A program made the translations under genes and the position numbers. Of a stretch of 64,000 bases of DNA, positions 25,526-35,443 are shown piece after piece (positions within the stretch are counted from its first letter, which is position 1; each line of letters begins with the position of its first letter). The DNA lies in assembly GCA_002840835.1 (NCBI GenBank), contig PHCQ01000006.1, positions 1 to 64,000 on the forward strand, written 5' to 3'. Source of the DNA: Betaproteobacteria bacterium HGW-Betaproteobacteria-16 (GTDB lineage: Bacteria > Pseudomonadota > Gammaproteobacteria > Burkholderiales > Burkholderiaceae_C). The notes under the pieces are model-generated. The model did not search any database. It was not told where the DNA came from and worked only from the letters and a program-made list of their open reading frames with translations.

Positions 25526-26953
25526 ATGTCCCAGTCTTTTGATGTGATCGTCATTGGTGGCGGTCCCGGTGGCTACATTGCGGCCATTCGCGCCGCCCAG
25601 CTAGGCTTCAAGGTGGCCTGTATCGACGAATGGAAGAACGCTTCTGGTGGCCCCGCACCAGGCGGCACCTGCACGAACGTGGGTTGCATCCCGTCCAAGG
25701 CGCTGCTGCAGTCCAGCGAGCACTTCGAACACGCCAATCACCACTTTGCCGACCACGGCATCAGCACTGGCAAGGTGACGATGGACGTGGCGAAGATGGT
25801 GGGGCGCAAGGATGCGGTGGTCAAGCAGAACAACGACGGCATCCTGTACCTTTTCAAGAAGAACAAGGTGACCTTCTTCCATGGCCGGGGATCGTTCGTC
25901 AAAGCGGTGGAAGCGGGGTACGAGATCCAGGTTGCCGGCGCCAAGGAAGAACTCTTGACAGGCAAGCAGGTCATCGTGGCCACAGGTTCGAACGCACGAG
26001 CGTTGCCCGGTGTGCCCTTTGACGAAGAAGCGGTGCTCTCCAACGACGGCGCCCTGCGCCTGGGTGCGGTTCCCAGGAAACTGGTGCTGATCGGCTCTGG
26101 CGTGATCGGTCTGGAGATGGGCTCTGTCTGGCGCCGCCTGGGTTCGGATGTGACCATACTGGAAGGCCTGCCCACTTTCCTGGGCGCGGTGGACGAGCAG
26201 ATCGCCAAGGAAGCCAAGAAGGCGTTCGACAAGCAAGGCTTGAAGATCGAACTGGGTGTCAAGGTCGGTGAGATCAAGACCTCCAAGAAAGGTGTGAATG
26301 TCGCTTACACGAACGCCAAAGGTGAAGCGCAAAGCATCGATGCGGACAAACTGATCGTCTCGATCGGTCGCGTGCCCAACACCGTTGGCCTCAATGCCGA
26401 AGCAGTGGGCCTGCAGCTGGACGAGCGCGGCGCCATCGTGGTGGATGCCGATTGCCGAACAAGCCTCAAGGGCGTGTGGGCTGTGGGTGACGTGGTGCGA
26501 GGCCCCATGCTGGCGCACAAGGCAGAAGAAGAAGGTGTGGCCGTGGCCGAGCGCATCGCCGGTCAGCACGGGCATGTGAACTTCAACACCGTTCCCTGGG
26601 TGATTTACACCAGCCCCGAAATTGCCTGGGTGGGTCGCACCGAGCAGCAGCTCAAGGCCGACGGCGTGAAGTACAAAGCCGGCACCTTCCCGTTCCTGGC
26701 CAATGGACGTGCACGGGCGCTGGGCGACACCACCGGCATGGTCAAGTTTCTCGCCGACGCCACGACCGACGAAATCCTGGGCGTGCACATCGTGGGCCCC
26801 ATGGCCAGCGAACTGATCGCCGAGGCGGTGGTTGCAATGGAGTTCAAGGCCAGCGCCGAAGACATTGCCAGAATCTGCCATGCACATCCTTCGTTGTCCG
26901 AAGCAACGAAGGAAGCCGCACTGGCGGTGGACAAGCGCACCCTGAATTTTTAA
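25526..26953 (+). CDS. lpdA: Dihydrolipoyl dehydrogenase (E3)
   Basis: Flavoenzyme that reoxidises dihydrolipoamide on E2 with NAD+. The 475 residues start [20 protein letters not shown] (FAD-binding GxGxxG). The redox-active disulfide is in [14 protein letters not shown], the NAD site is [17 protein letters not shown], and the catalytic His is in the C-terminal [11 protein letters not shown]. Length is standard. It is the last gene of the suc operon, and a bulged hairpin follows. It may also serve other 2-oxoacid complexes. Confidence 0.97.
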   Translation: MSQSFDVIVIGGGPGGYIAAIRAAQLGFKVACIDEWKNASGGPAPGGTCTNVGCIPSKALLQSSEHFEHANHHFADHGISTGKVTMDVAKMVGRKDAVVKQNNDGILYLFKKNKVTFFHGRGSFVKAVEAGYEIQVAGAKEELLTGKQVIVATGSNARALPGVPFDEEAVLSNDGALRLGAVPRKLVLIGSGVIGLEMGSVWRRLGSDVTILEGLPTFLGAVDEQIAKEAKKAFDKQGLKIELGVKVGEIKTSKKGVNVAYTNAKGEAQSIDADKLIVSIGRVPNTVGLNAEAVGLQLDERGAIVVDADCRTSLKGVWAVGDVVRGPMLAHKAEEEGVAVAERIAGQHGHVNFNTVPWVIYTSPEIAWVGRTEQQLKADGVKYKAGTFPFLANGRARALGDTTGMVKFLADATTDEILGVHIVGPMASELIAEAVVAMEFKASAEDIARICHAHPSLSEATKEAALAVDKRTLNF

Positions 26954-27012
26954 TCTACCCCGTCGCTTGTTCGCCGCTTGTAGCCGCATCCTCCCTGAAA
27001 GAGGCCAATCCA

Positions 27013-27036
27013 GCAGCCCGGCAATGCCGGTGCTGC
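27013..27036 (+). other. Stem-loop after lpdA
   Basis: GCAGCCCGGC pairs with GCCGG-T-GCTGC (one bulged T) around AAT, about 60 bases after the lpdA stop. No T tract follows, so it is not a standard terminator. It may protect the 3' end or act with Rho. Confidence 0.4.
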
Positions 27037-27094
27037 GGGTTGACTGCGTGTGGCCACTTCAGGCTTCTGGCCCGTGCGCTTTTGAAGGCTGTTC

Positions 27095-28192
27095 ATGTCC
27101 GTAAGGGCGTATTACGAGACTGCGCTCAAAGAACGCGGCTACACCACCGATCCGGCCCAGCAACGTGCCATTGATGCACTGGAACGCTGCGCCAACGAGT
27201 GGGCACACTACAAGGAAAAGCGGTCGAATGCGCTGAAGAAGCTCATCAACCGGCCAGACATTCCTCGTGGCGTGTACATGTACGGCGGTGTGGGGCGTGG
27301 CAAGAGCTTCCTGATGGATTGCTTCTTCCATGCTGTGCCTATCAAACGCAAGACACGGCTGCACTTTCATGAATTCATGCGCGAGGTGCACCGCGAGCTG
27401 CGCGACCTTCAAGGCACGGTGAATCCGCTCGATGAGCTGGGCCAGCGAATGGCCCGGCGCTACAAACTCATCTGTTTTGACGAGTTCCACGTGGCGGACG
27501 TGACCGACGCCATGATCCTGCATCGTCTGCTCGATGCGCTCTTCAAGGCGGGCGTGGGCTTCGTCACCACCTCCAACTTCCACCCGGATGGCCTGTATCC
27601 GGACGGTTTGCACCGCGACCGCATTCTGCCCGCCATTGAGTTGCTGAAGCAGCGCCTGGAGGTGTTGAGTGTGGACAACGGCACCGACTACCGGCAACGC
27701 ACGCTCACGCATGTACAGCTGTATCACTGTCCACTGGGGCCCGCGTCAGATGCCGCCATGCAGGAGACCTTCAGCCAGTTGGCTGAGACAGCCGATCAGG
27801 ATCCGGTGATGCGCATCGAGTCCCGCGAGATTCACGCGCTCAGGCGCGCTGGCGGTGTGATCTGGTTCGACTTCAGAACGCTCTGCGGGGGTCCCCGTTC
27901 ACAGAACGACTACCTGGAAATCGCCACCCAGTTCCACACACTGATGCTCTCGAATGTGCCGCAGATGTCGGTGCGCCAGGCATCCGAAGCCCGGCGCTTC
28001 ACCTGGCTGGTCGATGTGCTTTACGACCGCCGTGTGAAACTGGTCATGTCGGCGGCGGTACCGCCCGAGCTCTTGTACACCGAAGGTCCGATGTCGCATG
28101 AATTCCCGAGAACCGTATCGCGGCTGAATGAAATGCAGTCAGCGGAGTTCACTGCGCTGGAGCATCGTCTGGTCGATACCAGTTTGACCTGA
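27095..28192 (+). CDS. zapE: Cell division protein ZapE / AFG1-like ATPase
   Basis: P-loop ATPase of the AFG1 family; E. coli ZapE associates with the division ring under stress. The 365 residues have Walker A GGVGRGKS at 64-71, Walker B CFDEFHVADVTDA with the FDEF signature, and the AFG1 motif TTSNFHPDGLYPDGLHRDR. Length matches (about 365-375). It often follows the odh operon in Comamonadaceae. The ATG is in a GTTCATGTCC context without a strong ribosome site. It converges with the PP2C gene. Confidence 0.95.
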   Translation: MSVRAYYETALKERGYTTDPAQQRAIDALERCANEWAHYKEKRSNALKKLINRPDIPRGVYMYGGVGRGKSFLMDCFFHAVPIKRKTRLHFHEFMREVHRELRDLQGTVNPLDELGQRMARRYKLICFDEFHVADVTDAMILHRLLDALFKAGVGFVTTSNFHPDGLYPDGLHRDRILPAIELLKQRLEVLSVDNGTDYRQRTLTHVQLYHCPLGPASDAAMQETFSQLAETADQDPVMRIESREIHALRRAGGVIWFDFRTLCGGPRSQNDYLEIATQFHTLMLSNVPQMSVRQASEARRFTWLVDVLYDRRVKLVMSAAVPPELLYTEGPMSHEFPRTVSRLNEMQSAEFTALEHRLVDTSLT

Positions 28193-28253
28193 TTTGATTG
28201 GCCAGCAGTCGGAACCCTGGATCGACCGATCCTGTCTGGTTGCGAGAGGGTCG

Positions 28254-29012
28254 TCAGCTGAGCGGGTCGAGCTTGACAATGACCAGGGAGAGGTTGTCAC
28301 CCATGCCCTTGGCCCGGGAGCGGGCCTTCTGGATCAGGAATTCACACGCCTCACGTGGTGAGAGCATGGCCACCGTGCTCGACAGTTCTTCCGGTGTGAA
28401 GTAGTGCCACACCCCGTCACTGCAGGCCACCAGTGCGTCACCAGTCACCAACTGGGACACCACGTGGATGTCCACCGGTGGATCGTTGTCGGTACCCAGA
28501 CAACCCATGAGGATGTTCGAATGCGGGTGGTCCAGCGCTTCTTCTTCGCTGATTTCGCCCTGGTTGACCAGCGTCTGAACGTACGAATGGTCCATGGTGC
28601 GAAACACCATTTTCCCGTGGCGGAAGTGGTAGATGCGCGAATCGCCGGCATGCACCCAGTGACTGTCACCCGCAGGATTCACAAGGAAAGCGGCAATCGT
28701 GCTGTGCGGCTCCTGCTCTGCCGAGACGGCCGTCAGCTTGATCACGAGATGCGATTCTTCAACGATCTGCCTGAGCAGGGCGGAGCTGTCATCGGAGTCG
28801 GGGTCGTAGCGTTCGAACAACTGACGGGCGGTGAGCATCACCTGATCGGATGCTTTTCTCCCCCCGCTGCGTCCACCCATGCCATCGGCCACAACCGCCA
28901 GCAAGCAGCCGCTGTGGCGCGGGTGGTGCAAAAGGCAGACCTGATCCTGCTGGTAGTCGCGATCACCTTTGTGGATCCCGGTGGAAGCCTGAATGCGGTA
29001 GCCTTTGGACAT
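28254..29012 (-). CDS. PP2C-family serine/threonine phosphatase
   Basis: Metal-dependent phosphoprotein phosphatase of 252 residues. It has the two PP2C metal motifs, VVADGMGG near residue 38 and ACSDGVW near 185, plus GDSRIYHFR in the middle and GDNLSLVIVKL at the end. It has no membrane segment, so it is cytosolic. Its partner kinase is not adjacent; PrkA, 13 kb away, is only a conceivable partner. The start is ATG (MSKGYRIQASTG). The frame also has a TTG two codons earlier. Confidence 0.92.
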   Translation of the reverse strand: MSKGYRIQASTGIHKGDRDYQQDQVCLLHHPRHSGCLLAVVADGMGGRSGGRKASDQVMLTARQLFERYDPDSDDSSALLRQIVEESHLVIKLTAVSAEQEPHSTIAAFLVNPAGDSHWVHAGDSRIYHFRHGKMVFRTMDHSYVQTLVNQGEISEEEALDHPHSNILMGCLGTDNDPPVDIHVVSQLVTGDALVACSDGVWHYFTPEELSSTVAMLSPREACEFLIQKARSRAKGMGDNLSLVIVKLDPLS

Positions 29013-29181
29013 AGTCAATCTTGAAGTCAGTCAATGGAAGCGGTGACCGCAGAACCTTCGCAATGGTAACGACGAAATCAGCTTGTGCGCGCAGCCTATC
29101 ACCAAAACCGAAACCATCGGCCCGTGGTCGGCACCCTTCGGAGCTTCAGGCCGGCTCTGGCTTGCATTCGGGGCGCGCTGA

Positions 29182-31263
29182 TTGAAGGACCTTGAGCAAA
29201 GGGTGCTGGACGCCTGGGCCGAAGGAGGGGCGTTGGCCAGGGGCGATGTGCGCCTGCAGCAAAGAGCGGGACAGATCGACATGGCCAGACTGGTGGCGAA
29301 CGCGATCTCACGGCAAGGCTGTCTGGTGGCAGAGGCAGGCACCGGGATCGGCAAGACCTTCGCCTATCTCGTTCCCCTTCTTCTGAGCGGGCAGCGGGCG
29401 GTGCTGTCCACCGCCACTCATGTGTTGCAGGCGCAACTGGCGCAGTGCGACATTCCTGCGGTCTCCCGGTGGCTGGGCATACCGGCTCGCGTGGCGGTTC
29501 TCAAAGGGCGTTCCAGTTATGTGTGTCTGCACCGGCTCGAACAGGCATGTCAGGAAGATGGCGGACGGATGCGAGACCCGGCGCTTTCAGTACAGCTGGA
29601 GACCGTTCGACATTGGGCCAAAGGATCTCATCAAGGCGACTTCTCGGAACTCGACGGCTGGGACGGTCAATCACCGCTCGCCGTGCTTGCGGGCTCCACC
29701 AGTGAAAACTGCCTGGGATCGGTCTGTCCACGGATCGTGGACTGTCACTATTTCCGCGCAAGGCGACAGGCCATGTCGGCAGACTGGGTCGTGGTCAATC
29801 ATCACCTCTTCTTTGCGGAAACGGTTGGCCGAAGGCCCGACGACGCCAGCATTCTGACGGCGAGGCGTGTGGTTGTCTTCGACGAGGCGCACCACCTGAA
29901 TGACGTGGGCACACAGCAACTGGGGCTGGTCGTCGGCGCGCGGCGTTTGAGTGCCTTCGCTCGCGACCTCGTGAACCAGGGCAACCAGTGGGCACGTGGC
30001 TTGCGACCGTGGAGCCACCTGGCCTTGTCCATTGATCAGGCCATTCGACAGATCGATGGACTGGCAAAGGGCGTGAGGCTGGCAGGGCGCCGCAGCAGAT
30101 GGGAGGGCGGGGTGCCGAAGGGTATCCACTCAGATGCCTGGATCGCGGCTGCCGTTGCCCTCGACACGGCGCTGCGTTCGGCATTTGAAGGCCTGAGGGG
30201 CACGTCCACGTCGGCCCCGGATCTGGCCCGCCTGCTGGAGCGGGCGCACGATCTGGTGTTGGGATGGCGCAGACTGGCCCAAGGCGGCGAATCCGGTGAG
30301 GTGCACGAAGTTTGCTGGATGGACTGGGGAGAAGAGGGCGGCAATTCTGCGGGCTGGGCCATCGTTTGTGCGCCACTTGAAAGCGCGCGCTTTTTTCATG
30401 AGCTGATGGATCGCCCCGAGTTCGACGTCAACAGCTGGATTTTCACTTCCGCGACACTCGGCAACGACGCGTCGCTGAGCTGGTTCACCGGGCGGCTTGG
30501 GCTCCTGGCGCGCGATGACGTTCAGACCGCACGGATTCCAAGTCCGTTTCACAGTGGGGCGCCAATGGCGTTGTATGTGCCACAGCAACTGCCCTTGCCC
30601 TCAGAACCTGAACACAGCATCGCTCTGGCTGATGCGGTTGCGAACTGGGCCGCACAGCTGGGTGGGCGAACATTGGTACTGACCACCACCGTGCGGGCGG
30701 CCCATCGCATTGCCCATCGATTGCGCTGGCAGATGGCCCAGGTTGGTTGCGATGGGCTGGAGGTGCTGGACGAATCCATGCACGCAAGAGGTCGTTTGCT
30801 GGAACGGTTTCGAGGCTCAGGCACCGCGGTTGGGGAGGGCTGCGAACCACCTCGACCTGCAGTGCTGGTTGCGTCAATGGGTTTCTGGGAAGGGGTCGAT
30901 CTGGCTGGCGACGTGCTTCAACTGCTGGTGATCGACAAGTTGCCGTTTCCACCCCCGGACGACCCGGTCATGGAAGCAAGAAGCCGCCAGCTTTCAGGCA
31001 GGGGCCTGGATCCGTTTATTCACGGCTTGCTGTCGGAGGCGGAACAGTCGCTGAAGCAGGGCGTCGGCAGGTTGATCCGTTCGGCCAATGACCGAGGTGT
31101 GGCGGTCATCGGCGACAAGCGGTTGCTACTAAGGGAATACGGCCTGCGTCTCTTGGGCAGTCTGCCCCCACACCGGCAATTGATGGACGAGGACGAAATG
31201 ACGGCAGAACTGACCGCTTTGCGCCTTACCAGAGCTTCCACCAGGGATCAGAAGCTTTCCTGA
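29182..31263 (+). CDS. XPD-like Fe-S ATP-dependent DNA helicase (DinG/YoaA family), TTG start
   Basis: 5'-3' superfamily 2 helicase for DNA repair or replication conflicts. The 693 residues have Walker A EAGTGIGKT at 51-59, DEAH at 234-237, and four Fe-S Cys: Cys115, Cys177, Cys182 and Cys188. The last three show the C-x4-C-x5-C spacing of DinG. Helicase motifs VI (KQGVGRLIRS) lie near the C-terminus. The first codon is TTG: an in-frame TGA lies directly before it, and the first in-frame ATG (29281) would delete the Q-motif region. The size fits YoaA (636) and DinG (716). Confidence 0.93.
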   Translation: MKDLEQRVLDAWAEGGALARGDVRLQQRAGQIDMARLVANAISRQGCLVAEAGTGIGKTFAYLVPLLLSGQRAVLSTATHVLQAQLAQCDIPAVSRWLGIPARVAVLKGRSSYVCLHRLEQACQEDGGRMRDPALSVQLETVRHWAKGSHQGDFSELDGWDGQSPLAVLAGSTSENCLGSVCPRIVDCHYFRARRQAMSADWVVVNHHLFFAETVGRRPDDASILTARRVVVFDEAHHLNDVGTQQLGLVVGARRLSAFARDLVNQGNQWARGLRPWSHLALSIDQAIRQIDGLAKGVRLAGRRSRWEGGVPKGIHSDAWIAAAVALDTALRSAFEGLRGTSTSAPDLARLLERAHDLVLGWRRLAQGGESGEVHEVCWMDWGEEGGNSAGWAIVCAPLESARFFHELMDRPEFDVNSWIFTSATLGNDASLSWFTGRLGLLARDDVQTARIPSPFHSGAPMALYVPQQLPLPSEPEHSIALADAVANWAAQLGGRTLVLTTTVRAAHRIAHRLRWQMAQVGCDGLEVLDESMHARGRLLERFRGSGTAVGEGCEPPRPAVLVASMGFWEGVDLAGDVLQLLVIDKLPFPPPDDPVMEARSRQLSGRGLDPFIHGLLSEAEQSLKQGVGRLIRSANDRGVAVIGDKRLLLREYGLRLLGSLPPHRQLMDEDEMTAELTALRLTRASTRDQKLS

Positions 31264-32032
31264 ATCCCTGGGTCAGAAAAGTGCTCTGAGGAAAGTTGGT
31301 TTCCATGACGCGCCGCGCGTCGTCCCTCAACTGCTCCATGCCCAGGGCATCGTACGACATCACCAGAATATAGAGAGCCTCTTCAAGTGCCGGTGCATCG
31401 GCATAGTCGGTCAGGGCCGATTGGGCGCGGTTGATGGCAGCCACGTGAGCACCACGGCTGTGGTAGTAGCGGGCGACGTGAACTTCGTACTGGGCAAGCG
31501 AATTCACGATGTAGGTCATGCGAATTCGGGCGTCAGCCGAGTACCGTGAATCGGGGAAGCGGTTGACCAGATCCTTGAATGCCTCGAACGATTCTTTCGC
31601 CGCCTTCTGGTCTCGTTCCGACAGGTCTTGACGTGCGAGTGATCCAAAGAGGCCAAGATTGTCATTGAATGAAACCAATCCCTTCAGGTACAGCGCATAG
31701 TCCATGGCCGGGCTGGTGGGATGGAGTCGCATGAAGCGATCGATCGCAGCCTGGGCCTGGGCTGGCTCGCCGCTCTTGTAGTGTGTGTAGGCCTTGTCGA
31801 GTTGGGCCTGCTGGGCCAGTGGGGTGCCAGCGGCGCGGCCTTCGAGCTTCTCGTACAACTCGACCGCCTTGTCAAAGTTGCCGGAATCGCGCTCGTCTCC
31901 GGCCTCGCTGTACAGCTTGTTGGGACTCCAGCCCAGGGTGTTGTCGACGGGTGTGCTGCTGCAGCCCGACAGGGCCAGCGCTGCACCGATCAGGGGCAGC
32001 GACACAACCGATAATCTGAACGAACGTATCAC
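31226..32032 (-). CDS. bamD: Outer membrane assembly lipoprotein BamD, GTG start
   Basis: Essential periplasmic lipoprotein of the BAM complex that inserts beta-barrel proteins. The 268 residues start MIRSFRLSVV and have a lipobox ALSGC with Cys24, then TPR-type repeats (GNFDKAVELYEKLE, PLAQQAQLDKAYTHYKSGEP, ...DSRYSADARIRM). The GTG follows AAAGG by seven bases. A TTG eight codons upstream is less likely because it spoils the signal peptide. It is divergent from rluD with almost no gap. The 3' end overlaps the helicase end by 38 bases in convergent orientation. Confidence 0.93.
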   Translation of the reverse strand: MIRSFRLSVVSLPLIGAALALSGCSSTPVDNTLGWSPNKLYSEAGDERDSGNFDKAVELYEKLEGRAAGTPLAQQAQLDKAYTHYKSGEPAQAQAAIDRFMRLHPTSPAMDYALYLKGLVSFNDNLGLFGSLARQDLSERDQKAAKESFEAFKDLVNRFPDSRYSADARIRMTYIVNSLAQYEVHVARYYHSRGAHVAAINRAQSALTDYADAPALEEALYILVMSYDALGMEQLRDDARRVMETNFPQSTFLTQGFRKASDPWWKLW

Positions 32033-32059
32033 ACGCGCACCTTTACAACGGAACAAAGC

Positions 32060-33073
32060 TTGAACGCTGAAATTATATCGACGGGGGAAGAATGCGATGA
32101 CCCCCTGGATACCCCTGCTGATGTCGTGCTTTCAGAGGTGGAGATTCGGCATGGCGAGGTGCCGGCAGACATGCACGGCTGGCGGCTGGATCGGGTGCTC
32201 GCACGGCTGATTCCCGAGTTCTCCCGGACCTACCTGCAGCAACTCATCGTTGATGGCGCAGTCGAACTGCGCGGGACGCCCCAACGCAAGCCCGCAGCCC
32301 GTTTGAACGTAGGTGATCGCCTGGCCGTGGGTCTTCAGCCCCCGCAGCAGGCCCAGGCCTTTGTGCCAGAAGCCATGAGCCTGGATGTGGTGTTCGAGGA
32401 TGCCGACCTGCTGGTGATACACAAACCGGCGGGCCTGGTGGTGCATCCGGGTGCAGGGAACTGGAGCGGCACGCTGCTCAACGGCTTGCTGGCCTTTCAT
32501 GCCGGGGCTTCCGCGCTTCCGCGGGCAGGCATTGTGCACCGCCTGGACAAGGACACCTCAGGGCTCATGCTGGTGGGCAAGTCGCGTCGCGCCGTGGATG
32601 CCCTGGTCCGGGCCATTGCCGCGCGGGAGGTCAAGCGCCTCTACCTCGCCCTGGCCCATGGGCGTTGGAGCGGTCAGTCTGAGGTCGTGGTTGACCAGGC
32701 CATCGGCCGAGATACCCGCAATCGCCTTCGGATGGCGGTGGTGGAGGCGGGAAGCGGCAAGCCTGCGCAGACAACCCTCACCGTTCTCGAAAAGACGCCA
32801 CTGGCATCTCTTCTGGCCTGTCGCCTGCACACGGGGCGCACCCACCAGATTCGGGTGCACGCGGCATGGCTGGGGCACCCTTTGGTGGGAGACCTTCTGT
32901 ATGGAGGGCGTTCGCTGTGGGGGATGGCTCGCCAGGCGCTTCATGCCACGCGTCTGGAGTTGAAGCACCCGGTGACCGGGGAAGCACTGGTGTTTCGATC
33001 AGAACCTCCCCAAGACTTCAGGGACGCCCTGCATCAGGCCGGGCTCCATTACAATGCAGCGTGTCTGGATTGA
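32060..33073 (+). CDS. rluD: Ribosomal large subunit pseudouridine synthase RluD
   Basis: Makes pseudouridines in helix 69 of 23S rRNA (positions 1911/1915/1917 in E. coli). The 337-residue reading has an S4 RNA-binding domain (about 38-85, GWRLDRVLARLIPEFSRTYL) and the RluA-type catalytic domain. The nucleophile is Asp163 in HRLDKDTSG, and the C-terminal RTHQIRVH motif is present. The start is uncertain: TTG at 32060, or GTG at 32126, 32138 or 32159. The first ATG (32171) falls only two residues before the S4 domain. The bamD-rluD divergent arrangement is common in proteobacteria. Confidence 0.92.
   Translation: MNAEIISTGEECDDPLDTPADVVLSEVEIRHGEVPADMHGWRLDRVLARLIPEFSRTYLQQLIVDGAVELRGTPQRKPAARLNVGDRLAVGLQPPQQAQAFVPEAMSLDVVFEDADLLVIHKPAGLVVHPGAGNWSGTLLNGLLAFHAGASALPRAGIVHRLDKDTSGLMLVGKSRRAVDALVRAIAAREVKRLYLALAHGRWSGQSEVVVDQAIGRDTRNRLRMAVVEAGSGKPAQTTLTVLEKTPLASLLACRLHTGRTHQIRVHAAWLGHPLVGDLLYGGRSLWGMARQALHATRLELKHPVTGEALVFRSEPPQDFRDALHQAGLHYNAACLD
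32072..32077 (-). promoter_or_regulatory. Candidate -10 box for bamD
   Basis: TATAAT reads on the minus strand at 32077-32072, 40 bases before the bamD GTG. The -35 position is weak. It lies inside the proposed rluD 5' end, so the two divergent genes share overlapping control DNA. Confidence 0.45.
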
Positions 33074-33298
33074 TTGCGCCAGAGACAACCGTGCTGACGG
33101 AATCACCGCTGTGAAGCGGTTTGTCGAACAATAGACACCACGCGTTGGCGAAGACGTGATTCCTCGCCTTTCCGGACACCGCAGACCCTGCGTTGAGACA
33201 GACGCAACCACCCGCCGCCTCCCATGCCAGTCGCGCAACGGGTTTCGCATGCTTATCTCCAGCCCAGCAGGCCTCGAGCCATAGACTGACCATCACAG

Positions 33299-34030
33299 AT
33301 GAACACCACGGATGCCAAGCGGGTCCTTGAAACGGCACTGATCTGCGCAGCCCAGCCGCTCTCCGTGCGGGAGCTCTCGGTCTTGTTCGATCAGGCCTTG
33401 TCTGCCGACACGCTCAAAAAGCTTCTGGCCGATCTCCAGCTGGAGTGGACCGGGCGTGGCGTGGAGCTTGTCCACGTGGCTTCTGGCTGGCGTTTCCAGT
33501 CGCGTCCGGAACTGCGGCCCTACCTGGACCGCCTGCACCCGGAAAAACCACCCAAGTACAGTCGCGCCACGCTCGAAACCCTGGCCATTATTGCGTATAG
33601 GCAGCCCGTCACCCGTGGCGACATGGAAGACATTCGAGGCGTGACCATCAACTCCCTGATCATCAAGCAGCTGGAAGACAGGGGCTGGATCGAGGTCATT
33701 GGCCATCGGGAAACCGTGGGCCGGCCAGCGCTGTTTGCCACCACACGCCAGTTTCTGGACGACCTGGGGCTCGCTTCGCTGGACCAGTTGCCTCCACTGG
33801 AAGCGAGTGAGATCCAGGAATCTGCGCTGGACCGGCTGGATTTTGAGGCACTTTCCAGCAGTCTGCAGGCTGAGCCGGTGGCCGAGACCAGCGACGCAGC
33901 CATCGTTTCGCTCTCCGATTCCGATGCCACGAACCCAGAGCTGACCCCGTCCGAAAACACCTCCGGCGCAGTGCCGGTGACCGACGTTACCCAGGAATCC
34001 AATGAACTCGGCACCAATTCCCCCCATTGA
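33299..34030 (+). CDS. scpB: Segregation and condensation protein ScpB
   Basis: Kleisin-associated subunit of the SMC-ScpAB condensin. The 243 residues have two winged-helix domains (about 5-90 and 95-170), with the conserved YSRATLETLAIIAYRQPVTR and EIRGV-like DMEDIRGVTINSLI. A disordered acidic tail extends from about 180. Neither scpA nor smc adjoins. The following rluB overlaps by 29 bases, the conserved scpB-rluB pair, so they are translationally coupled. Confidence 0.95.
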   Translation: MNTTDAKRVLETALICAAQPLSVRELSVLFDQALSADTLKKLLADLQLEWTGRGVELVHVASGWRFQSRPELRPYLDRLHPEKPPKYSRATLETLAIIAYRQPVTRGDMEDIRGVTINSLIIKQLEDRGWIEVIGHRETVGRPALFATTRQFLDDLGLASLDQLPPLEASEIQESALDRLDFEALSSSLQAEPVAETSDAAIVSLSDSDATNPELTPSENTSGAVPVTDVTQESNELGTNSPH

Positions 34031-35357
34031 GCCCGTCGCCCCAGACGCCACCGAGACGGACGCGACCGCACAAAAAGAGGTTCGCGCGGAGCAGGGTGGT
34101 GCAAAAGAGGTTGAGACTGCCCGCAAGCCCGTTGCCAGCGAAGCTGCCCCGCTGCAATTTGACGATGTTGTCAGTGGCGCCTTTGATGCAGAGCAGGAGC
34201 AGGACCTGCCGCTGCCGACCAAACGCGTGCTGGCGCCGCAGGCCGAGTCACCCAAACTCCACAAGGTGCTTGCGCAGGCCGGCATGGGATCGCGCCTCGA
34301 GATGGAGCAGTTGATCCTCGAAGGGCGCATATCGGTCAATGGAGAGCCTGCCCACATCGGTCAGCGGATTCAGTTTGGCGACGTCATCAAAGTCAATGGC
34401 AGCCCCGTTCGTGTGCGGATGACACCGCCGCCGCCACGCGTGCTGGCCTATCACAAGCCGGCAGGCGAGGTGGTCACGCGCGACGACCCGCAGAACCGAC
34501 CGACCGTGTTCCGACGCCTGCCCCGCTTGCTTCAGGGCAAGTGGCAATCGGTGGGGCGGCTGGATCTCAACACGGAAGGCTTGCTGCTGCTCACGAGTTC
34601 AGGAGAGTTGGCCAACCGCCTGATGCACCCCCGCTTCGGCTTGCAGCGTGAATATGCGGTGCGGGTGTTGGGCGCCTTGTCCAACGAGGAAAAGAAGCGC
34701 CTGCTGGACGGTGTGCAGCTCGAGGACGGGCTGGCCCAGTTTGCGTCGATCGAAGATGGTGGCGGCGAAGGTGCCAACTGCTGGTACCGGGTGACCATTT
34801 CCGAAGGGCGAAACCGAGAGGTCCGCCGCATGCTTGAAGCTGTGGGCCACGCTGTCAGCCGGCTGATTCGCATTCGCTACGGTGTTGTGATGTTGCCGCG
34901 CGGGCTCAAACGGGGCGCGTGGATCGAACTGGACCAGCGCGACATCGATCGTCTGACCGCAGCGGCAGGTCTGCCCGGTGCAGAGGGCGGTGCCGATCGT
35001 CCACAGCGCACCGGCGTCCGTCATCCGGCCAGCAGGGGGAAATCGGGAGGCAAACCCAACAAGCCGCGGGGCGTTGCCGATGGCAGCCGTGGGCAAGGGT
35101 CGTACTTCGGCGCTCGCGCAGAGGGCGGGGCTTGGGGCGGAGGGAGTTCGAGTGCGCCAGGCGCAAACCCGCGCTCCCGGGGCGCCAAACCGCAGGGCAA
35201 GACCAGCGGCCCCCAGCAGCCCGATCCCATGAAAACGTCTTTTGGCTACATTGGCCAGGACGCCTTGCAACGCCGTCGTGAAGAAGAGGGGCGGCGTTCT
35301 GGACCGCCTGGCGCAGGTCGCAAGCGCGGCGGTGGGAACCGTTCGGGCCGCAAGTGA
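34002..35357 (+). CDS. rluB: Ribosomal large subunit pseudouridine synthase B
   Basis: Isomerises U2605 (E. coli numbering) in 23S rRNA. The 451 residues have a disordered acidic/Ala N-terminus (1-80), an S4 domain (about 85-140), and an RsuA-type catalytic domain with Asp188 in GRLDLNTEGLLLLT. A roughly 120-residue Gly/Arg/Ser/Pro-rich tail with a terminal basic patch follows. E. coli RluB has 291 residues, so both tails are extra. Start: ATG after AGGA. It overlaps scpB by 29 bases. Confidence 0.94.
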   Translation: MNSAPIPPIEPVAPDATETDATAQKEVRAEQGGAKEVETARKPVASEAAPLQFDDVVSGAFDAEQEQDLPLPTKRVLAPQAESPKLHKVLAQAGMGSRLEMEQLILEGRISVNGEPAHIGQRIQFGDVIKVNGSPVRVRMTPPPPRVLAYHKPAGEVVTRDDPQNRPTVFRRLPRLLQGKWQSVGRLDLNTEGLLLLTSSGELANRLMHPRFGLQREYAVRVLGALSNEEKKRLLDGVQLEDGLAQFASIEDGGGEGANCWYRVTISEGRNREVRRMLEAVGHAVSRLIRIRYGVVMLPRGLKRGAWIELDQRDIDRLTAAAGLPGAEGGADRPQRTGVRHPASRGKSGGKPNKPRGVADGSRGQGSYFGARAEGGAWGGGSSSAPGANPRSRGAKPQGKTSGPQQPDPMKTSFGYIGQDALQRRREEEGRRSGPPGAGRKRGGGNRSGRK

Positions 35358-35443
35358 CGATGCGCCAATGCCTCCATGGCGTTGCCTGCTGCAGCCTGGG
35401 AAACAACGGCCTTTCCAAACCGGGCTGAAACTGTCCGCCGATG

